DNA of 15,332 nt from JBCDJG01 sp038748065. GTDB lineage: Bacteria > Pseudomonadota > Gammaproteobacteria > Pseudomonadales > Halieaceae. Under the pieces are notes generated by a model that was given only the letters and a program-made list of their open reading frames with translations, was not told the DNA's origin and ran no database searches. The position numbers were made by a program, and so were the translations under genes. The stretch covers positions 1-15,332 of the forward strand of contig JBCDJG010000085.1 of assembly GCA_038748065.1 (NCBI GenBank), written 5' to 3'. Numbering within the stretch: position 1 is the first letter of the stretch; each line of letters starts with the position of its first letter. This document shows positions 15,184-15,332 of this stretch, one piece after another.

Positions 15184-15332
15184 ATGATTCGACAACGAAC
15201 ACTGCGAAACTCGATCAAGGCCACCGGTGTCGGCCGCGACCTTGCGCGCTGCGGTGGACATGCTCAAGACGCTCCATGTGCAAGGAACGGCCGCGCTGCG
15301 AGGCCCGGTGCTCAGCTTTTGGGTGTTTCACA
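15184..15332 (+). CDS. lpxC: 5' end of UDP-3-O-acyl-N-acetylglucosamine deacetylase LpxC; family similarity lost after codon 17
   Basis: LpxC is the zinc deacetylase of the committed step of lipid A synthesis and follows ftsZ in many gammaproteobacteria. The first 17 codons, MIRQRTLRNSIKATGVG, match the LpxC N-terminus (E. coli MIKQRTLKRIVQATGVG). LpxC should then continue Leu-His-Ser/Thr-Gly and into a Thr-Leu-Arg-Pro strand. Here the frame instead reads RDLARCGGHAQDAP and stays open to the window edge with no LpxC-like residues; the other two forward frames do not restore similarity either. The DNA departs from expectation at about 15236. Because lpxC is generally essential in such organisms, the likely explanation is a misjoin at a contig end, with a real rearrangement as the alternative. 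Only the first ~52 nt should be read as lpxC. Confidence 0.75.
   Translation, partial: MIRQRTLRNSIKATGVGRDLARCGGHAQDAPCARNGRAARPGAQLLGVS
15236..15332. other. Unassigned tail of sequence after the lpxC break
   Basis: These last 97 nt do not fit LpxC in any forward frame. The +1 frame relative to lpxC (codons from 15239) is open and reads a plausible but unrecognised peptide beginning TLRAAVDMLKTLHVQG and ending in SFWVFH at the window edge. The composition is GC-rich like the rest, so origin cannot be judged from base content. No function is assigned. Confidence 0.5.

Noticed and set aside
1..15332. Search for mobile elements, CRISPR arrays, tRNA/rRNA genes, toxin-antitoxin or defence genes
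   Set aside because: Apart from the short unexplained tail, all sequence is accounted for by core cell-wall and division genes; no repeats, integrase or transposase were seen.

Overview
This window is a conserved division and cell wall (dcw) cluster from a Gram-negative bacterium, most likely a gammaproteobacterium. The gene order is ftsI-murE-murF-mraY-murD-ftsW-murG-murC-ddlB-ftsQ-ftsA-ftsZ-lpxC. MurE has the meso-diaminopimelate-type DNPR motif, an lpxC start follows ftsZ, and MraY and DdlB look close to their E. coli counterparts. murB is absent between murC and ddlB, as in E. coli and Pseudomonas. The DNA is GC-rich with GC-rich third codon positions. I suspect a marine gammaproteobacterium of the Halieaceae/Cellvibrionales type, but the sequence alone does not prove this.

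Layout: all twelve complete genes are on the + strand and make one tightly packed transcription unit. Bases 1-17 probably hold the last codons of ftsL. ftsI (14-1855) encodes the septal transpeptidase. murE, murF, mraY and murD (1852-7166) make UDP-MurNAc-pentapeptide and lipid I. ftsW (7159-8301) encodes the septal glycan polymerase. murG, murC and ddlB (8298-11747) cover lipid II formation, L-Ala addition and D-Ala-D-Ala synthesis. ftsQ, ftsA and ftsZ (11747-15066) encode divisome scaffold and cytoskeleton proteins. lpxC (from 15184) would be the first committed step of lipid A synthesis. From ftsI to ftsQ most junctions overlap by 1-11 nt or are nearly abutting. Gaps widen to 16, 46 and 117 nt before ftsA, ftsZ and lpxC, where strong Shine-Dalgarno sequences appear and two hairpins can be drawn. 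No stretch over 300 nt lacks a gene.

How the genes work together: MurC, MurD, MurE and MurF add L-Ala, D-Glu, meso-DAP and D-Ala-D-Ala (made by DdlB) in turn to UDP-MurNAc. MraY moves the product to undecaprenyl phosphate and MurG adds GlcNAc, giving lipid II. FtsW polymerises lipid II and FtsI crosslinks it at the septum. FtsZ, anchored by FtsA, marks the site, and FtsQ (with FtsL/FtsB elsewhere) signals to FtsWI.

I found no undescribed system; this is ordinary core genome. The points most worth a second look are: the lpxC reading frame stops resembling LpxC after codon 17, so the last ~97 nt look like foreign or misjoined sequence; FtsI has SSQ where SxN is expected; and the start codon of murD is ambiguous and not ATG.
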